A stretch of 64,000 nt of DNA from assembly GCF_030064165.1 (NCBI RefSeq), contig NZ_CP125947.1, positions 1,364,001 to 1,428,000 on the forward strand, written 5' to 3'. Below the pieces are notes generated by a model, which was not told the origin of the DNA, did not search any database, and was given only the letters and a program-made list of their open reading frames with translations. Each line of letters begins with the position of its first letter. The stretch's first letter is position 1. Both the position numbers and the translations under genes were made by a program. This stretch comes from Comamonas resistens (GTDB lineage: Bacteria > Pseudomonadota > Gammaproteobacteria > Burkholderiales > Burkholderiaceae_C). This document shows, in pieces, positions 35,705 through 44,518 of the stretch.

Positions 35705-36162
35705 GGCCAGCTCCCGGCAGCTCTGCGGCAGTGCAGGCTGCATGCATTCAAAGGAGGGGAGCAGGGCACGCCAGTGGCGGCACAGACTCTCCGGGCTTGA
35801 GGATGGGCCCTCTTGCTCCGGTGTCTGCGGCCAAGGCGGTTGTTGGCGGTGGACCTCAGTGCTGGAGCGAGATGGACCCGTGACTTCGGTCAGGGTTCAT
35901 GGTGATCAAATTTGTGCTGAAAACAGGGGGATGATGAACCTGCGCCAGATGGCTGGCAAGCCCGTCGTGTGGTCGGCATTCCTAGTTTTTGTAACGGTTT
36001 ATTTGCGGTTGAGAATTATTCGCATATACTCCGGGGCATTCAGCCAGCAAATGCAGTGCCAGCTACAGGCCGCGAAGCCTCTGACGTTTCGACCTGTAGT
36101 TCCCGGTGCACCGCCCAGAAGCCAGCTCTATTCCATTTCAATGAATAAAGAGGGTTTCTGGT
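35705..36162. other. Divergent Nramp/heme-receptor intergenic region
   Basis: 458 bases without a credible gene. The right third holds the Fur-like box and -10 of the heme operon. The left part, read on the minus strand, is the long leader of the Nramp gene. It can fold into a compact multi-branched structure closed by GGAGCA/TGCTCC (35758-35763 with 35814-35819), with inner GAGG/CCTC and CGCC/GGCG hairpins. I could not match it to a known riboswitch. Confidence 0.45.
36010..36030 (+). promoter_or_regulatory. Fur box overlapping the heme-operon promoter
   Basis: TGAGAAT-T-ATTCGCA (36010-36024) matches 11 of 14 positions of the 7-1-7 Fur motif. The adjoining TATACT (36025-36030) is a good -10 box. 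TTTGCG, 17 bases upstream of it, is a weak -35. Placement over the promoter fits iron-dependent repression of the heme genes that begin 133 bases downstream. Confidence 0.6.
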
Positions 36163-38427
36163 ATGGCTTATGCCACCGTCTTGCACGCCCGCGCCATGCT
36201 GGCGCCACGCTCCAATCTACGTCCGCTGACTCTTGCCTGCACGCTGGCCTGTCTTGCCATCTCGGCCCAGGCGCAGCAAAGTGCGGCAGAAACCGTTCAG
36301 GTGGCCGCAGCCCGCGCCGATCGCAGCGCGCCCGTGATGCGTGATGTGGTGGTCAGTGCCTCGCGCGACGAGCAGGACGCCGACAGCCTGCCCATGAGCG
36401 TGGACGTCATCGACGCCCGGCAGATGGAGGAGGAGCAAATCGGCGACATCCGCGAGCTGGCGGCCAGGCTGCCCAATGTGGAAGTGCCACGCAGCCCGGC
36501 GCGCTTTTCGCTGGCAGGTTCGTCCACCGGGCGCGATCAGAACAGCGGCTTCAATATCCGCGGCCTGGAAGGCAACCGTGTGCTGATGCTGGTCGATGGC
36601 GTGCGTCTGCCGCGCAGCTATGCCTTCAGTGCCAACTCCTTTGGCCGCGATTATCTGGATCTGGGTCTGGTTCAGCGCGTGGAGATTCTGCGTGGTGCTG
36701 TGCCCGCGCTCTATGGTTCGGACGGCATGGGCGGCCTGGTCAACTTCATCACCGTACAGCCCGATGATCTGCTCAAGGATGGCAAGAACATTGGCGGCCG
36801 CGTCTCGGCCAGCTATGACGGCTCGGACAATGGCAAGCGCGTGGGTGCGACGCTGGCAGGCCGTGCCAGCCCGGAATGGAGCTGGCTGCTGTCGGCCGGC
36901 ATAGGCCGCTCCAGCGCGCTCGAAAACATGGGCAGCAACAATGTGGTGGGTGCGTTGCGCACCACGCCCAACCCCGAGAAGGACAAGAGCCATTCGCTGT
37001 TGGGCCGTCTGGTCTACACGCCGTCTGCCGTGCAAAAACATGTGTTCACGCTGGAAAACGTGGACAAGCGCGCGGACTACGATTTGCTGAGCGCACGCAC
37101 GGCCACGGTGACGGATTCGCGGGCGCAAACCACCATGAAGCGCTGGCGCGCCAGCTGGCAGGGAGAGTGGCGCGAGCTGAATACGGCGATGGCCGATGAA
37201 ATCAAGCTGATGGCCAGTTACCAGAGCTCGGACTCGCGCGAATTCGTGACCGAAACGCGCACCCCGCCCCTGGCCTATCGCGAGCGCGATGTGACCTATG
37301 ACGAGGATGCGCTGCAACTGCATGCCCAGGCCGGCAAGACGCTGCGCTGGGGCCGCAATGCCAGCGGCAAGTTCACCTACGGAATGGATTATTTGCGCGG
37401 CAAGGTGGTCAATACGCAGGACGGCATCACACCGCCTGCCGGTGAGAGCTTTCCGCTCAAGCGCTTCCCCGACACCACGGAAACATCGACGGCGCTGTTT
37501 GCCCAGGCCGAGCTGCACTATGGCGCGTTCAGCCTGACGCCCGGCGTGCGTGCCGAGCACTACAGCATCAAGCCCAAGCAGCAAGGCTTTGGCGGTACGG
37601 TGGTCAGCAATTCGGACTCGGCCATCTCGCCCAAGCTGGGCGCGATGTTCCAGATGAACGATGCCTGGTCGGTTTACGGCAACTATGCCGCAGGCTTCAG
37701 GGCGCCGAATGCGGGGCAGATCAATGCCTTCTTCGAGAACCCGTTCATGTTCTACAAGAGCATTCCCAACCCCAACCTCAAGCCTGAAAAGAGCAATACC
37801 TTCGAAGTGGGTCTGCGCGGCCGCATGAATGCGCTGCGCCTCGATGCAGCAGCCTTTACGGGGCGTTACAAGGACTTCATCCAGGACCAGGTGCAGGTGG
37901 CGGGTGAATATGGCGACCGCAACAACCCGGCCACTTTCCAGTCCGTCAATCTGAACCGCGTGCACATCAGCGGCTTCGAGCTCAAGGCCGACTACGACTG
38001 GGGCCGGTTTGCGGGAGGTAACTGGCGCACCAATGCTGCCTATGGCTACACCAAGGGCACGGACAAGAGCACCAACAAGCCGGTGGACACCATCTCGCCG
38101 CAGCAACTGGTGCTGGGCGTGCGCTATGACAGATCCACCGTTGGCGTGCAGCTCAGCGCCTCGCACTGGGCAGGCAAAAAAGACAAGGATGCGCCTGATC
38201 TCTCCACCGGCCGCCCCTTCCTCAGCCCATCAGCGACGGTGCTGGATTTGAGTGCGCAATGGCGTATCCGCCCCGGCACGCGTCTGAACGTGGGCATCTA
38301 CAACCTGACCGACAAAAAGTATTCGCGCTGGGCGGATGTGCGTGGCTTGAGCCGCACGACGCAGATTGCCGATGCCTATACCCAGCCGGGCCGCAATGTG
38401 CGCGTGTCCCTGGTTCAGGACTTCTGA
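36163..38427 (+). CDS. TonB-dependent heme/hemoglobin receptor
   Basis: Outer-membrane gated barrel of 754 residues that imports heme with TonB energy. It has a signal peptide (cleaved near AQAQQ, residue 39), a TonB-box-like MRDVVVSASRDEQ, and a plug domain (about 60-190; NIRGLEGNRVLMLVDGVRLPR, LRGAVPALYGSDGMGGLVNFIT). The barrel ends with the terminal aromatic F in VSLVQDF. The receptor signature FRAP (about residue 511) and NPNL (about 539) are both present. The stretch between them has no histidine, unlike HemR. First gene of the operon; a Fur-like box lies upstream. Confidence 0.9.
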   Translation: MAYATVLHARAMLAPRSNLRPLTLACTLACLAISAQAQQSAAETVQVAAARADRSAPVMRDVVVSASRDEQDADSLPMSVDVIDARQMEEEQIGDIRELAARLPNVEVPRSPARFSLAGSSTGRDQNSGFNIRGLEGNRVLMLVDGVRLPRSYAFSANSFGRDYLDLGLVQRVEILRGAVPALYGSDGMGGLVNFITVQPDDLLKDGKNIGGRVSASYDGSDNGKRVGATLAGRASPEWSWLLSAGIGRSSALENMGSNNVVGALRTTPNPEKDKSHSLLGRLVYTPSAVQKHVFTLENVDKRADYDLLSARTATVTDSRAQTTMKRWRASWQGEWRELNTAMADEIKLMASYQSSDSREFVTETRTPPLAYRERDVTYDEDALQLHAQAGKTLRWGRNASGKFTYGMDYLRGKVVNTQDGITPPAGESFPLKRFPDTTETSTALFAQAELHYGAFSLTPGVRAEHYSIKPKQQGFGGTVVSNSDSAISPKLGAMFQMNDAWSVYGNYAAGFRAPNAGQINAFFENPFMFYKSIPNPNLKPEKSNTFEVGLRGRMNALRLDAAAFTGRYKDFIQDQVQVAGEYGDRNNPATFQSVNLNRVHISGFELKADYDWGRFAGGNWRTNAAYGYTKGTDKSTNKPVDTISPQQLVLGVRYDRSTVGVQLSASHWAGKKDKDAPDLSTGRPFLSPSATVLDLSAQWRIRPGTRLNVGIYNLTDKKYSRWADVRGLSRTTQIADAYTQPGRNVRVSLVQDF

Positions 38428-38498
38428 TTTTGTAGCTGACGGCGCTTGATGAATAAGCGCTGGAGGCTGTTTTGACTCAAAAACTGCTGGAGTGTGCC

Positions 38499-38888
38499 AT
38501 GTCTGTCTACGAGAACACCGCCAATGCCCAGAGTGCCTCTGGCAGCCGCGATGAGGAATATCTGCTGACCGAGGGTGAGGCCCAGCTCGCCACGGTGCTG
38601 GCGTTGATGACCGGCTTCAGCCAGGGCTGCTGTGCCATGCACCGGGCACCCATGGCGCAACGTGTGGCCGAGCAATTGGTGCGCATGGCCGAGGGCCAGG
38701 ACGGCGGCGACCGGTCTGGCGACATGCGCCACTTTCTGCAGAAGCTGGGTCAGCGCTGGGCCACCGTGGCCCAGGTGCTGGCACAGCCTGAACCCGCAGT
38801 TGAAGACCCGGCTTCGGCCCACGGCTTTGACGACGAATTTTCCCAATCACAACCCCACTGGCATCACAGCCCGGAGACCCTGCAATGA
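38499..38888 (+). CDS. Small protein of unknown function inside the heme operon
   Basis: A 129-residue cytoplasmic-looking protein. It is mostly helical (EGEAQLATVLALMTGFSQGCC, RVAEQLVRMAEGQ, MRHFLQKLGQRWATVAQVL) with a C-C-A-M-H motif near residue 45 and a histidine-rich tail (HWHHSPETLQ). The ATG at 38499 has GGAG 7 bases upstream. Its stop overlaps the next ATG (ATGA, 38885-38888). Its place between receptor and heme-utilisation genes suggests a heme-related or regulatory role; no family is recognised. Confidence 0.75.
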   Translation: MSVYENTANAQSASGSRDEEYLLTEGEAQLATVLALMTGFSQGCCAMHRAPMAQRVAEQLVRMAEGQDGGDRSGDMRHFLQKLGQRWATVAQVLAQPEPAVEDPASAHGFDDEFSQSQPHWHHSPETLQ

Positions 38889-39997
38889 ACGCCATCACAT
38901 CCCCCGAAATCCACACTCTGACCGCAGTGCAGATCCGCGAGCAGTTTGCGCAGAAGCGCCAGCAAGGTCTGCGTGCCAAGGATGCGGCTGAAGCCCTGCA
39001 TCTGAGCGAGGGCGCAATGATCGCCGCCCATGGCGGTGACCATGAACGTCCGCTCAAGGCCGTGCCGCTGCGCACCGAATGGCTGGAGATTCTCAAGGGC
39101 CTCGAAGCCTGCGGCCAGGTGATGGCGCTGACGCGCAACGAATCGACCGTGCACGAAAAAGACGGCATCTACCAGAACCTCTCGGCCCAGGGCCCGGTCG
39201 GTCTGGCGCTGAGCCGCGAGATCGATCTGCGCCTGTTCCTCATGCACTGGCATGCCGGTTTTGCCGTGACGGAAGCTGCTGCCAACGGCAATCGCCCGGC
39301 CATGCACAGCCTGCAGTTCTACGACGCCGCCGGCCGCGCCGTGCACAAGGTATTTGCACGCGAGGCCACCGATATGAAGGCCTGGAATGCACTGGTGGAG
39401 CGCTTTGCCGAGCCGTCCGCCGGCTATGTGTTCCGCGAGCCTGCCGCCAAGCCTGCGATCAAGGCCGATAGCGAGATCGACGTGCCCGCGCTGACCCAGG
39501 CCTGGACCGATATGAAGGACACGCATGAGTTCTTCGAGATGCTGCGCAAGCACGGCGCAGAGCGCCAGCAGGCCTTCCGTCTGGTGCCCCGGTACTGCGA
39601 GCGCCTGAGCACCGATGCGATTGCACAGCTGCTGGGCGATGCGGCAGTGGACGGCGTTTCCATCATGGTATTTGTGGGCAGCAGCGGCTGCATCCAGATC
39701 CATACCGGCCCCGTGAGCAATATCCAGCCCATGGACGGCAAGGATGGCGTGCGCTGGATCAATGTGCTGGACAAGGGCTTCAACCTGCATCTGCGCACCG
39801 ACATGATTGCCGACGTCTGGGTGGTGCAAAAGCCCACCAGCGATGGTGTGGTGACCTCGGTCGAAGTGTTCGATGCCGAAGGCAACAACATGGCCATGTT
39901 CTTTGGCGAGCGCAAGCCCGGCCAGCCCGAGCTGCAAGGCTGGCGCGATCTGGTGGCCGGCCTGCCGCGCAAGGCGGCCGTGGCGGAGGCTGCATGA
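38885..39997 (+). CDS. hmuS: Heme utilisation/degrading factor, HemS/ChuS/HmuS family
   Basis: A 370-residue cytoplasmic protein with the duplicated HemS fold. The N-terminal repeat (about 20-185) includes LHLSEGAMIAA, VMALTRNESTVHEKDG and the start of the second half at ALTQAWTDMKDTHEF. Conserved late features are GSSGCIQIHTGPVSNIQ and FNLHLRTDMIADVWVVQKP. ChuS-type proteins degrade or store heme after import; which activity applies here is open. Coupled by ATGA overlaps to both neighbours. Confidence 0.92.
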   Translation: MNAITSPEIHTLTAVQIREQFAQKRQQGLRAKDAAEALHLSEGAMIAAHGGDHERPLKAVPLRTEWLEILKGLEACGQVMALTRNESTVHEKDGIYQNLSAQGPVGLALSREIDLRLFLMHWHAGFAVTEAAANGNRPAMHSLQFYDAAGRAVHKVFAREATDMKAWNALVERFAEPSAGYVFREPAAKPAIKADSEIDVPALTQAWTDMKDTHEFFEMLRKHGAERQQAFRLVPRYCERLSTDAIAQLLGDAAVDGVSIMVFVGSSGCIQIHTGPVSNIQPMDGKDGVRWINVLDKGFNLHLRTDMIADVWVVQKPTSDGVVTSVEVFDAEGNNMAMFFGERKPGQPELQGWRDLVAGLPRKAAVAEAA

Positions 39998-40878
39998 GCA
40001 CAACCAGCATTTCCCGGCGCCAGGGCCTGCAGTGGCTGGGCGCGGCCGTGGCGGGCGCGGCCCTGCCGGCCCTGGCCCAGACCGCCGGTGTCACGCCTGG
40101 AGCGAAACGGCTGGTGTCGCTCAGTAGCGCGCTGACCGAGGTGGTCTATCTGCTCAATGCCCAGGGCCTGCTGGTGGGCACGGACACCACCAGCCTGTTT
40201 CCCGAAGCGGCGCAAAAAACCGCCAAGGTCGGCTATGTGCGTCAGCTCTCGGCCGAAGGCCTGCTCTCGCTCAAGCCCGATGCGGTAATCGGCACCAGCG
40301 AGGCTGGGCCGCCCGTGGTGCTCGACCAGATCCGTCAGGCCGGTGTTCGCGTATCGCTGGTTGCGGCCAGGCACAACTGGGCCGAGGTCCAGGAAAAAGT
40401 CAGGGTCGTGGGCCGCGAAACCGGCCGCCTGGCTGAGGCCAACAAGCTGCTGGCCCAGCTCGATGCGCAGTGGAGCAGCGTGCAGGCCCAGGTGGGCAAG
40501 GCCCAGCGCAAGCCGCGCGTGCTGTTTGTGCTCTCGCACAGTGGCAGCCCGCAAGTGGCGGGCAAGGGCACGGCCGCCAATGCGCTGATGCAGTACGCGG
40601 GCTGCGTCAATGCCATCGACCAGTTCGAGGGCTACAAGCCCTTGACGGCCGAAGCCATGGCCAGCGCCGCGCCCGAGGTCATCATCAACACCACCCAGGG
40701 CATTGAAGCGCTGGGTGGCGAAGCGGCTTTCTGGAAGCGCCCCGAGCTGGCGCTGACACCGGCCTTTGCCAAGAAAGCGCTGGTGACGCTGGAGGCCAGC
40801 CATCTGCTGGGCTTTGGCCCGCGCCTGCCCACGGCGGTGCAGGCCCTGCATATGCGCAGCTTGCAGTGGGTGGCTTGA
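39994..40878 (+). CDS. hmuT: Periplasmic heme-binding protein of ABC importer (HmuT)
   Basis: A 294-residue class III solute-binding protein. It has a twin-arginine-like leader (SRRQGLQWLGAAVAGAALPALAQ) and then the cluster fold beginning RLVSLSSALTEVVYLLNAQGLLVGTDTTS. The tyrosine/arginine region near KVGYVRQLSAEGLLSLKPDAVIG is where HmuT-type proteins hold heme. It delivers heme to HmuUV and overlaps hmuS and hmuU by ATGA junctions. Confidence 0.9.
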   Translation: MSTTSISRRQGLQWLGAAVAGAALPALAQTAGVTPGAKRLVSLSSALTEVVYLLNAQGLLVGTDTTSLFPEAAQKTAKVGYVRQLSAEGLLSLKPDAVIGTSEAGPPVVLDQIRQAGVRVSLVAARHNWAEVQEKVRVVGRETGRLAEANKLLAQLDAQWSSVQAQVGKAQRKPRVLFVLSHSGSPQVAGKGTAANALMQYAGCVNAIDQFEGYKPLTAEAMASAAPEVIINTTQGIEALGGEAAFWKRPELALTPAFAKKALVTLEASHLLGFGPRLPTAVQALHMRSLQWVA

Positions 40879-42017
40879 TGAGCACGGTGGCGGTCAAGCC
40901 TGCATCGCGGCCCAGGCGCGTGAATCGGCCCGCAGATCGACCTGTAGAGGCATCGCGCTGGCGCACGTCGGCGGGCCGGCTCAGCCGCAGCGCCACGCTG
41001 GCGCTGGGCGCTGCGCTGGTGTTGCTGGCCATGGTCTGGGGCGCAGCCAGCGGTGCCTATGCGATTGCGCCCAATCAGTTGCCCGGCATTGCCTGGGACG
41101 GGATTCGCAGTCTCTTTGGCGGCGAGGTGCATAGCGGGCCCGAGCATCTGGTGTTTCTCAATATCCGCCTGCCGCGCCTGCTGATGGGTGTGGCTGCGGG
41201 GGCCGGGCTGGGTCTGGCGGGGGCCTTGATGCAAGGCCTGTTTCGCAATCCGCTGGCCGACCCCGGGCTGATTGGCGTCAGCAGCGGCGCGGCCCTGGCC
41301 GCAGGCGTGACCATTGTGCTGGGCGGCATGTATCTGCCCTGGCTGCCCCGTCATCTGGGCAGTTGGGCCCTGGTGGCCATGGCGTTTGGCGGAGGTCTGG
41401 CCGTGACTGCCGTGGTCTATGTGCTGGGTCAGGTCCAGGGGGCTACCCGCATCGGCCTGATGCTGCTGGCCGGCATTGCCATCAATGCGCTGGCGGGGGC
41501 CGGTCTGGGCTTTCTGAGTTTTGTGTCCACGGACGAGCAACTGCGCAATCTGCAGATGTGGCTGCTGGGCAGCCTGGGTGCATCGCGCTGGAGTGCGGTG
41601 GGGCTGGTGTCGGCCGGCGTGGCTGTCAGCATCATGGCGGCACTGGCGCTGGCTAGGCCGCTGAATGCGATTGCACTGGGCGAAGCCCAGGCCAATCTAC
41701 TGGGCGTGGCCGTCGAGAAAACCAAGCGCCGCGCCGTAATGGTGGCTGCGCTGGCCGTGGGGGCCGTGACCGCGACCACGGGCATCATCGGTTTTATCGG
41801 TCTGGTCGCGCCGCACTGGGTGCGGCTGATGGCAGGGCCTGACCATCGCGTGGTGCTGCCGGGCTCGGCCCTGCTGGGTGCGGCACTGGTGGTCAGCGCC
41901 GATGCCGTGGCGCGCACCATTGCCAAGCCTGCCGAGCTGCCGCTGGGCGTGCTCACCGCGTTTATCGGCGTGCCGCTTTTTCTGGCCATGCTGCGCCAGT
42001 TCAGGAGCAAGGTATGA
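40878..42017 (+). CDS. hmuU: Heme ABC transporter permease (HmuU)
   Basis: A 379-residue FecCD/BtuC-type permease with about ten transmembrane helices. Signatures: NIRLPRLLMGVAAGAGLGLAGALMQGLFRNPLADPGLIGVSSGAALAA near the start, WLLGSLG, GEAQANLLGV (coupling helix to the ATPase) and GIIGFIGLVAPHWVRL. The polar N-terminal 45 residues precede the first helix. Start ATG at 40878 overlaps the hmuT stop (TGATG junction); a GTG-type start 4 codons upstream is less likely. Confidence 0.92.
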   Translation: MSTVAVKPASRPRRVNRPADRPVEASRWRTSAGRLSRSATLALGAALVLLAMVWGAASGAYAIAPNQLPGIAWDGIRSLFGGEVHSGPEHLVFLNIRLPRLLMGVAAGAGLGLAGALMQGLFRNPLADPGLIGVSSGAALAAGVTIVLGGMYLPWLPRHLGSWALVAMAFGGGLAVTAVVYVLGQVQGATRIGLMLLAGIAINALAGAGLGFLSFVSTDEQLRNLQMWLLGSLGASRWSAVGLVSAGVAVSIMAALALARPLNAIALGEAQANLLGVAVEKTKRRAVMVAALAVGAVTATTGIIGFIGLVAPHWVRLMAGPDHRVVLPGSALLGAALVVSADAVARTIAKPAELPLGVLTAFIGVPLFLAMLRQFRSKV

Positions 42018-42838
42018 GCGCAGCCTCACACATCGAATGCCGCAATCTGGGGGTGGGCGTGGCCAAGGGGCCGCGTCTGGCCACGGTGGATGTGCAGATA
42101 CGGGCCGGACGCTTTACCGCCATCCTCGGCCCCAACGGCGCGGGCAAATCCACGCTGATGTCCATGCTGGTGGGTGAGCGCCTGCCGCAGTGCGGCCAGG
42201 TCTTGCTTGATGGCTTGGAACTGGCTCGCCATGCGTCGCAGGCACTGGCCATGCGGCGTGCCGTCATGCCCCAGGATTGCAGCGTGGCCTTTGACTTCAC
42301 GGCGCAGGAAGTGGTGGAGCTTGGGCGCTATCCGCATCGCCATCAGCCCGGTGCTGGGCATGAGCAGATTCCGGCGCAAGCCATGGCGCTGACCGGGGTC
42401 GATCATCTGGCGCAGCGCAGCATCAACACGCTGTCAGGTGGCGAGCGGGCGCGCACGCATCTGGCCAGGGCACTGGCACAGATCTGGTCAGATGGTGGCA
42501 TGCCCGCCGACGGAGCGGCGCGCTGGCTGCTGCTGGACGAGCCCACCGCTGCTCTCGACCTGGCCCATCAGCACCATGCGATGCGCTTGCTGCGGCAATG
42601 GGCGGGTGAGCAGGGCGTGGGCGTGGTGGCCGTGATTCACGACCTGAACCTGGCCCTGCGCTATGCCGATGATGTGCTGGTACTGGGCGGTAATGCCGGA
42701 GTGCATCACGGTGCGGTGCTCGACGTGCTGCAGCCCGCACTGGTTCGACAGGTCTGGGGCATGCAGTGTGATCCGGTGCGCAGCAGCGATGGCGCGTTGC
42801 AATATATTTTTGTAGCGGATAGCGCCATGGCTGCTTGA
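42014..42838 (+). CDS. hmuV: Heme ABC transporter ATPase (HmuV)
   Basis: A 274-residue ABC ATPase. Walker A is GPNGAGKS (about residue 39), the signature is LSGGERAR, Walker B is LLLDEPTAALD, and the H-loop histidine lies in VVAVIHDLNLALRYAD. It overlaps hmuU by ATGA (42014-42017) and is the last gene of the heme operon. No clear terminator follows. Confidence 0.93.
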   Translation: MSAASHIECRNLGVGVAKGPRLATVDVQIRAGRFTAILGPNGAGKSTLMSMLVGERLPQCGQVLLDGLELARHASQALAMRRAVMPQDCSVAFDFTAQEVVELGRYPHRHQPGAGHEQIPAQAMALTGVDHLAQRSINTLSGGERARTHLARALAQIWSDGGMPADGAARWLLLDEPTAALDLAHQHHAMRLLRQWAGEQGVGVVAVIHDLNLALRYADDVLVLGGNAGVHHGAVLDVLQPALVRQVWGMQCDPVRSSDGALQYIFVADSAMAA

Positions 42839-42923
42839 GTTTTAGGGAGTTCTCCTGTTGAAACGACTATCCATCAAGCGCGATGTACTACTGAATGGAT
42901 AGCGGCCAGTTGCCGCTACCTAT

Positions 42924-43172
42924 TCAGCTATGAACCGTGACTGCAACGAGCTTGAGCACCAGAGGGCGAACCATCACCACGCAGCAAAAAGCCACGGGCA
43001 TGGCCAGAGCGTAGGCGCTGAGCACACGTTGCAGATAGTTGCCGCCGAAGCCGCTGTTCGCGGCCACGATGGTGCAACTCATCAGAAAAGCCATGATGCC
43101 GGCCATATAGAAGGCAAAGACAAAGGGCGTGAACCGCTTGTGCAGCTTGGGTCGATTGAAAGAAGGGGTCAT
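42924..43172 (-). CDS. DUF2798 family two-helix membrane protein
   Basis: An 82-residue protein with two hydrophobic helices (about 15-37 and 50-72) and the family-type PFVFAFYMAGIMAFLMSC and YALAMPVAFCCVVMVRPLVLKLV stretches. The function of DUF2798 is unknown. It is divergent from a LysR-type regulator, a pairing I know from other Burkholderiales, so the regulator probably controls it. The miniature element copy 3 ends 21 bases upstream of its ATG. Confidence 0.82.
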   Translation of the reverse strand: MTPSFNRPKLHKRFTPFVFAFYMAGIMAFLMSCTIVAANSGFGGNYLQRVLSAYALAMPVAFCCVVMVRPLVLKLVAVTVHS

Positions 43173-43193
43173 GAAGTCCTGACAAAGATATGG

Positions 43194-43268
43194 GACTTAC
43201 GCAAACAAGGGTGAGCAGGAATGCTGCCTTGAGCTGCAGCGCTTGCCTGAACCTGATTTGCGTAAGTC
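43194..43268 (-). repeat. Miniature inverted-repeat element, copy 3
   Basis: A 75-base element bounded by GACTTACGCAAA (43194-43205) and TTTGCGTAAGTC (43257-43268). Read on the minus strand its interior begins TCAGGTTCAGGCAAG, one base different from copy 2 over 15 positions, so this copy is inserted in the opposite orientation. It lies just upstream of the DUF2798 gene. Confidence 0.85.
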
Positions 43269-43447
43269 GTGAGATTCGCATTCATATTCATAGCGGATGG
43301 CACAGCCTCATAAACGGCTGTAGCTGAAAACATGAATGACTGAAGAGCCCGAACTGTAAGCGCTGCTTCGGGCTGTCGGTAGAGGCCTGGAGCTTGCTGC
43401 ACTCATAAGCAGAACTTGCGAATGCGATTGGGGATACATTCGCAGTC

Positions 43448-44377
43448 ATGCCGAATCTGCGTGCCATAGAAACCTTTGTCAAAGCCCTGGAGGGCGGCTC
43501 CATCGCCTCGGCCGCGCGCCAGCTGGGCATATCGCCGGCAGCGGCCAGCCAGAACATTGCGCGGCTGGAGCGTGAGCTGGGCACGCGCCTGATCACCCGC
43601 ACCACCCGCTCCATGGCACTGACCGAAGCGGGCGAGCGTTATCTGGCCCGCGTGGCGCCGGTGCTGGAGGAGCTGGAAAAGGCACAGTCCGATCTGTCGC
43701 TGATCCATGGCGAGCTGCAAGGCCGCTTGCGCATTGCCTGCATGGCTGCGTTTGGCCGCCATATGTTGGCGCCGCTGTTGCCAGCCTTTGCCGCGCAGCA
43801 TCCGCGTCTGGAGCTTGAGCTGCTGATCACCGATCGCCATGTGGATGTGCTCAAGGAAGATATAGACATCAGTGTGCGTTACCGCGATGTGCTGGAGCCC
43901 GGCATGTCGGTGCGGCAACTGGCCTCGGTGCCGCGTATTCTCTGCGCCTCACCCCAATATCTGCAGCAGCATGGCAGCCCGCAGACGGCGCAGGAGTTGC
44001 TCGAACATGCCTGCCTGCTGTACCGGCGTGAGCGCGACGGCCGCATCATGCGCTGGCCTTTTCTGCGCGATGGCCAGCGCACCGATCCGCAGCAGAAGAT
44101 TGCAGCCATCGGCAGCGATATCGATGCACTGGTGGAGTTCGCCGTGGCCGGCGGCGGCATTGTCTGGGCGGGCAGCTTCATCGTGCATGAGCAGCTGCGC
44201 CAGAGGCGGCTGCTGCCGCTGACGCTCAAGCCTGCCCGCAAGGGGCAGTTGCAGTTCGAAGACGCCCCGCTGGATTTTTTCGCCTGCTTCAAGGACCGTA
44301 AATATGTGCCGGCCAAGGTCAGGGCCTTGGTGGACTATCTGTTGCAGGAGCTGCCGAAGCAGCAGAGGCTGAGCTGA
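43448..44377 (+). CDS. LysR-type transcriptional regulator
   Basis: A 309-residue regulator. Its N-terminal winged helix (about 1-60) has GGSIASAARQLGISPAAASQNIARLERELGTRLITRTTRSMALTEAGERY, cut here by its DNA-contacting helix. A substrate-binding domain of the CrgA-like clade follows (about 90-295). It is probably the regulator of the divergent DUF2798 gene and itself. The effector is unknown. It is close to the heme operon but in a separate transcription unit. Confidence 0.88.
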   Translation: MPNLRAIETFVKALEGGSIASAARQLGISPAAASQNIARLERELGTRLITRTTRSMALTEAGERYLARVAPVLEELEKAQSDLSLIHGELQGRLRIACMAAFGRHMLAPLLPAFAAQHPRLELELLITDRHVDVLKEDIDISVRYRDVLEPGMSVRQLASVPRILCASPQYLQQHGSPQTAQELLEHACLLYRRERDGRIMRWPFLRDGQRTDPQQKIAAIGSDIDALVEFAVAGGGIVWAGSFIVHEQLRQRRLLPLTLKPARKGQLQFEDAPLDFFACFKDRKYVPAKVRALVDYLLQELPKQQRLS

Positions 44378-44416
44378 GCTCTTGGCATTCGGCGGGCCTC
44401 AAGTCAGAGCAGCCGA

Positions 44417-44514
44417 GCAAGAGCCGCCTCGCGGCGAAGGCTGCGTCCCCCTCCCGCGCAGCGAGAGAGGGGGAAGGCGCGGGGCCGCCTAGGCAAAGCG
44501 CCTCAGGGGGAGTC
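44417..44514. repeat. Comamonadaceae palindromic intergenic repeat, copy A
   Basis: About 98 bases containing TCCCCCTCCC, GAGAGAGGGGGAAGGCGCG and a closing GCGCCTCAGGGGGAG block. These palindromic parts can fold into nested hairpins. The same pattern recurs at 62355-62440. The copy ends within 5 bases of the stop codon of the minus-strand ppsR gene, suggesting a 3'-end role on that message. Confidence 0.75.
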
Positions 44515-44518
44515 TTGA

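Noticed and set aside
35740..35830. Cobalamin riboswitch or Mn (yybP-ykoY) riboswitch upstream of the Nramp gene
   Set aside because: AAGCCCGGAGA and GCCACTG-like strings are present, but the rest of either consensus is missing. Kept only as an unidentified folded leader.
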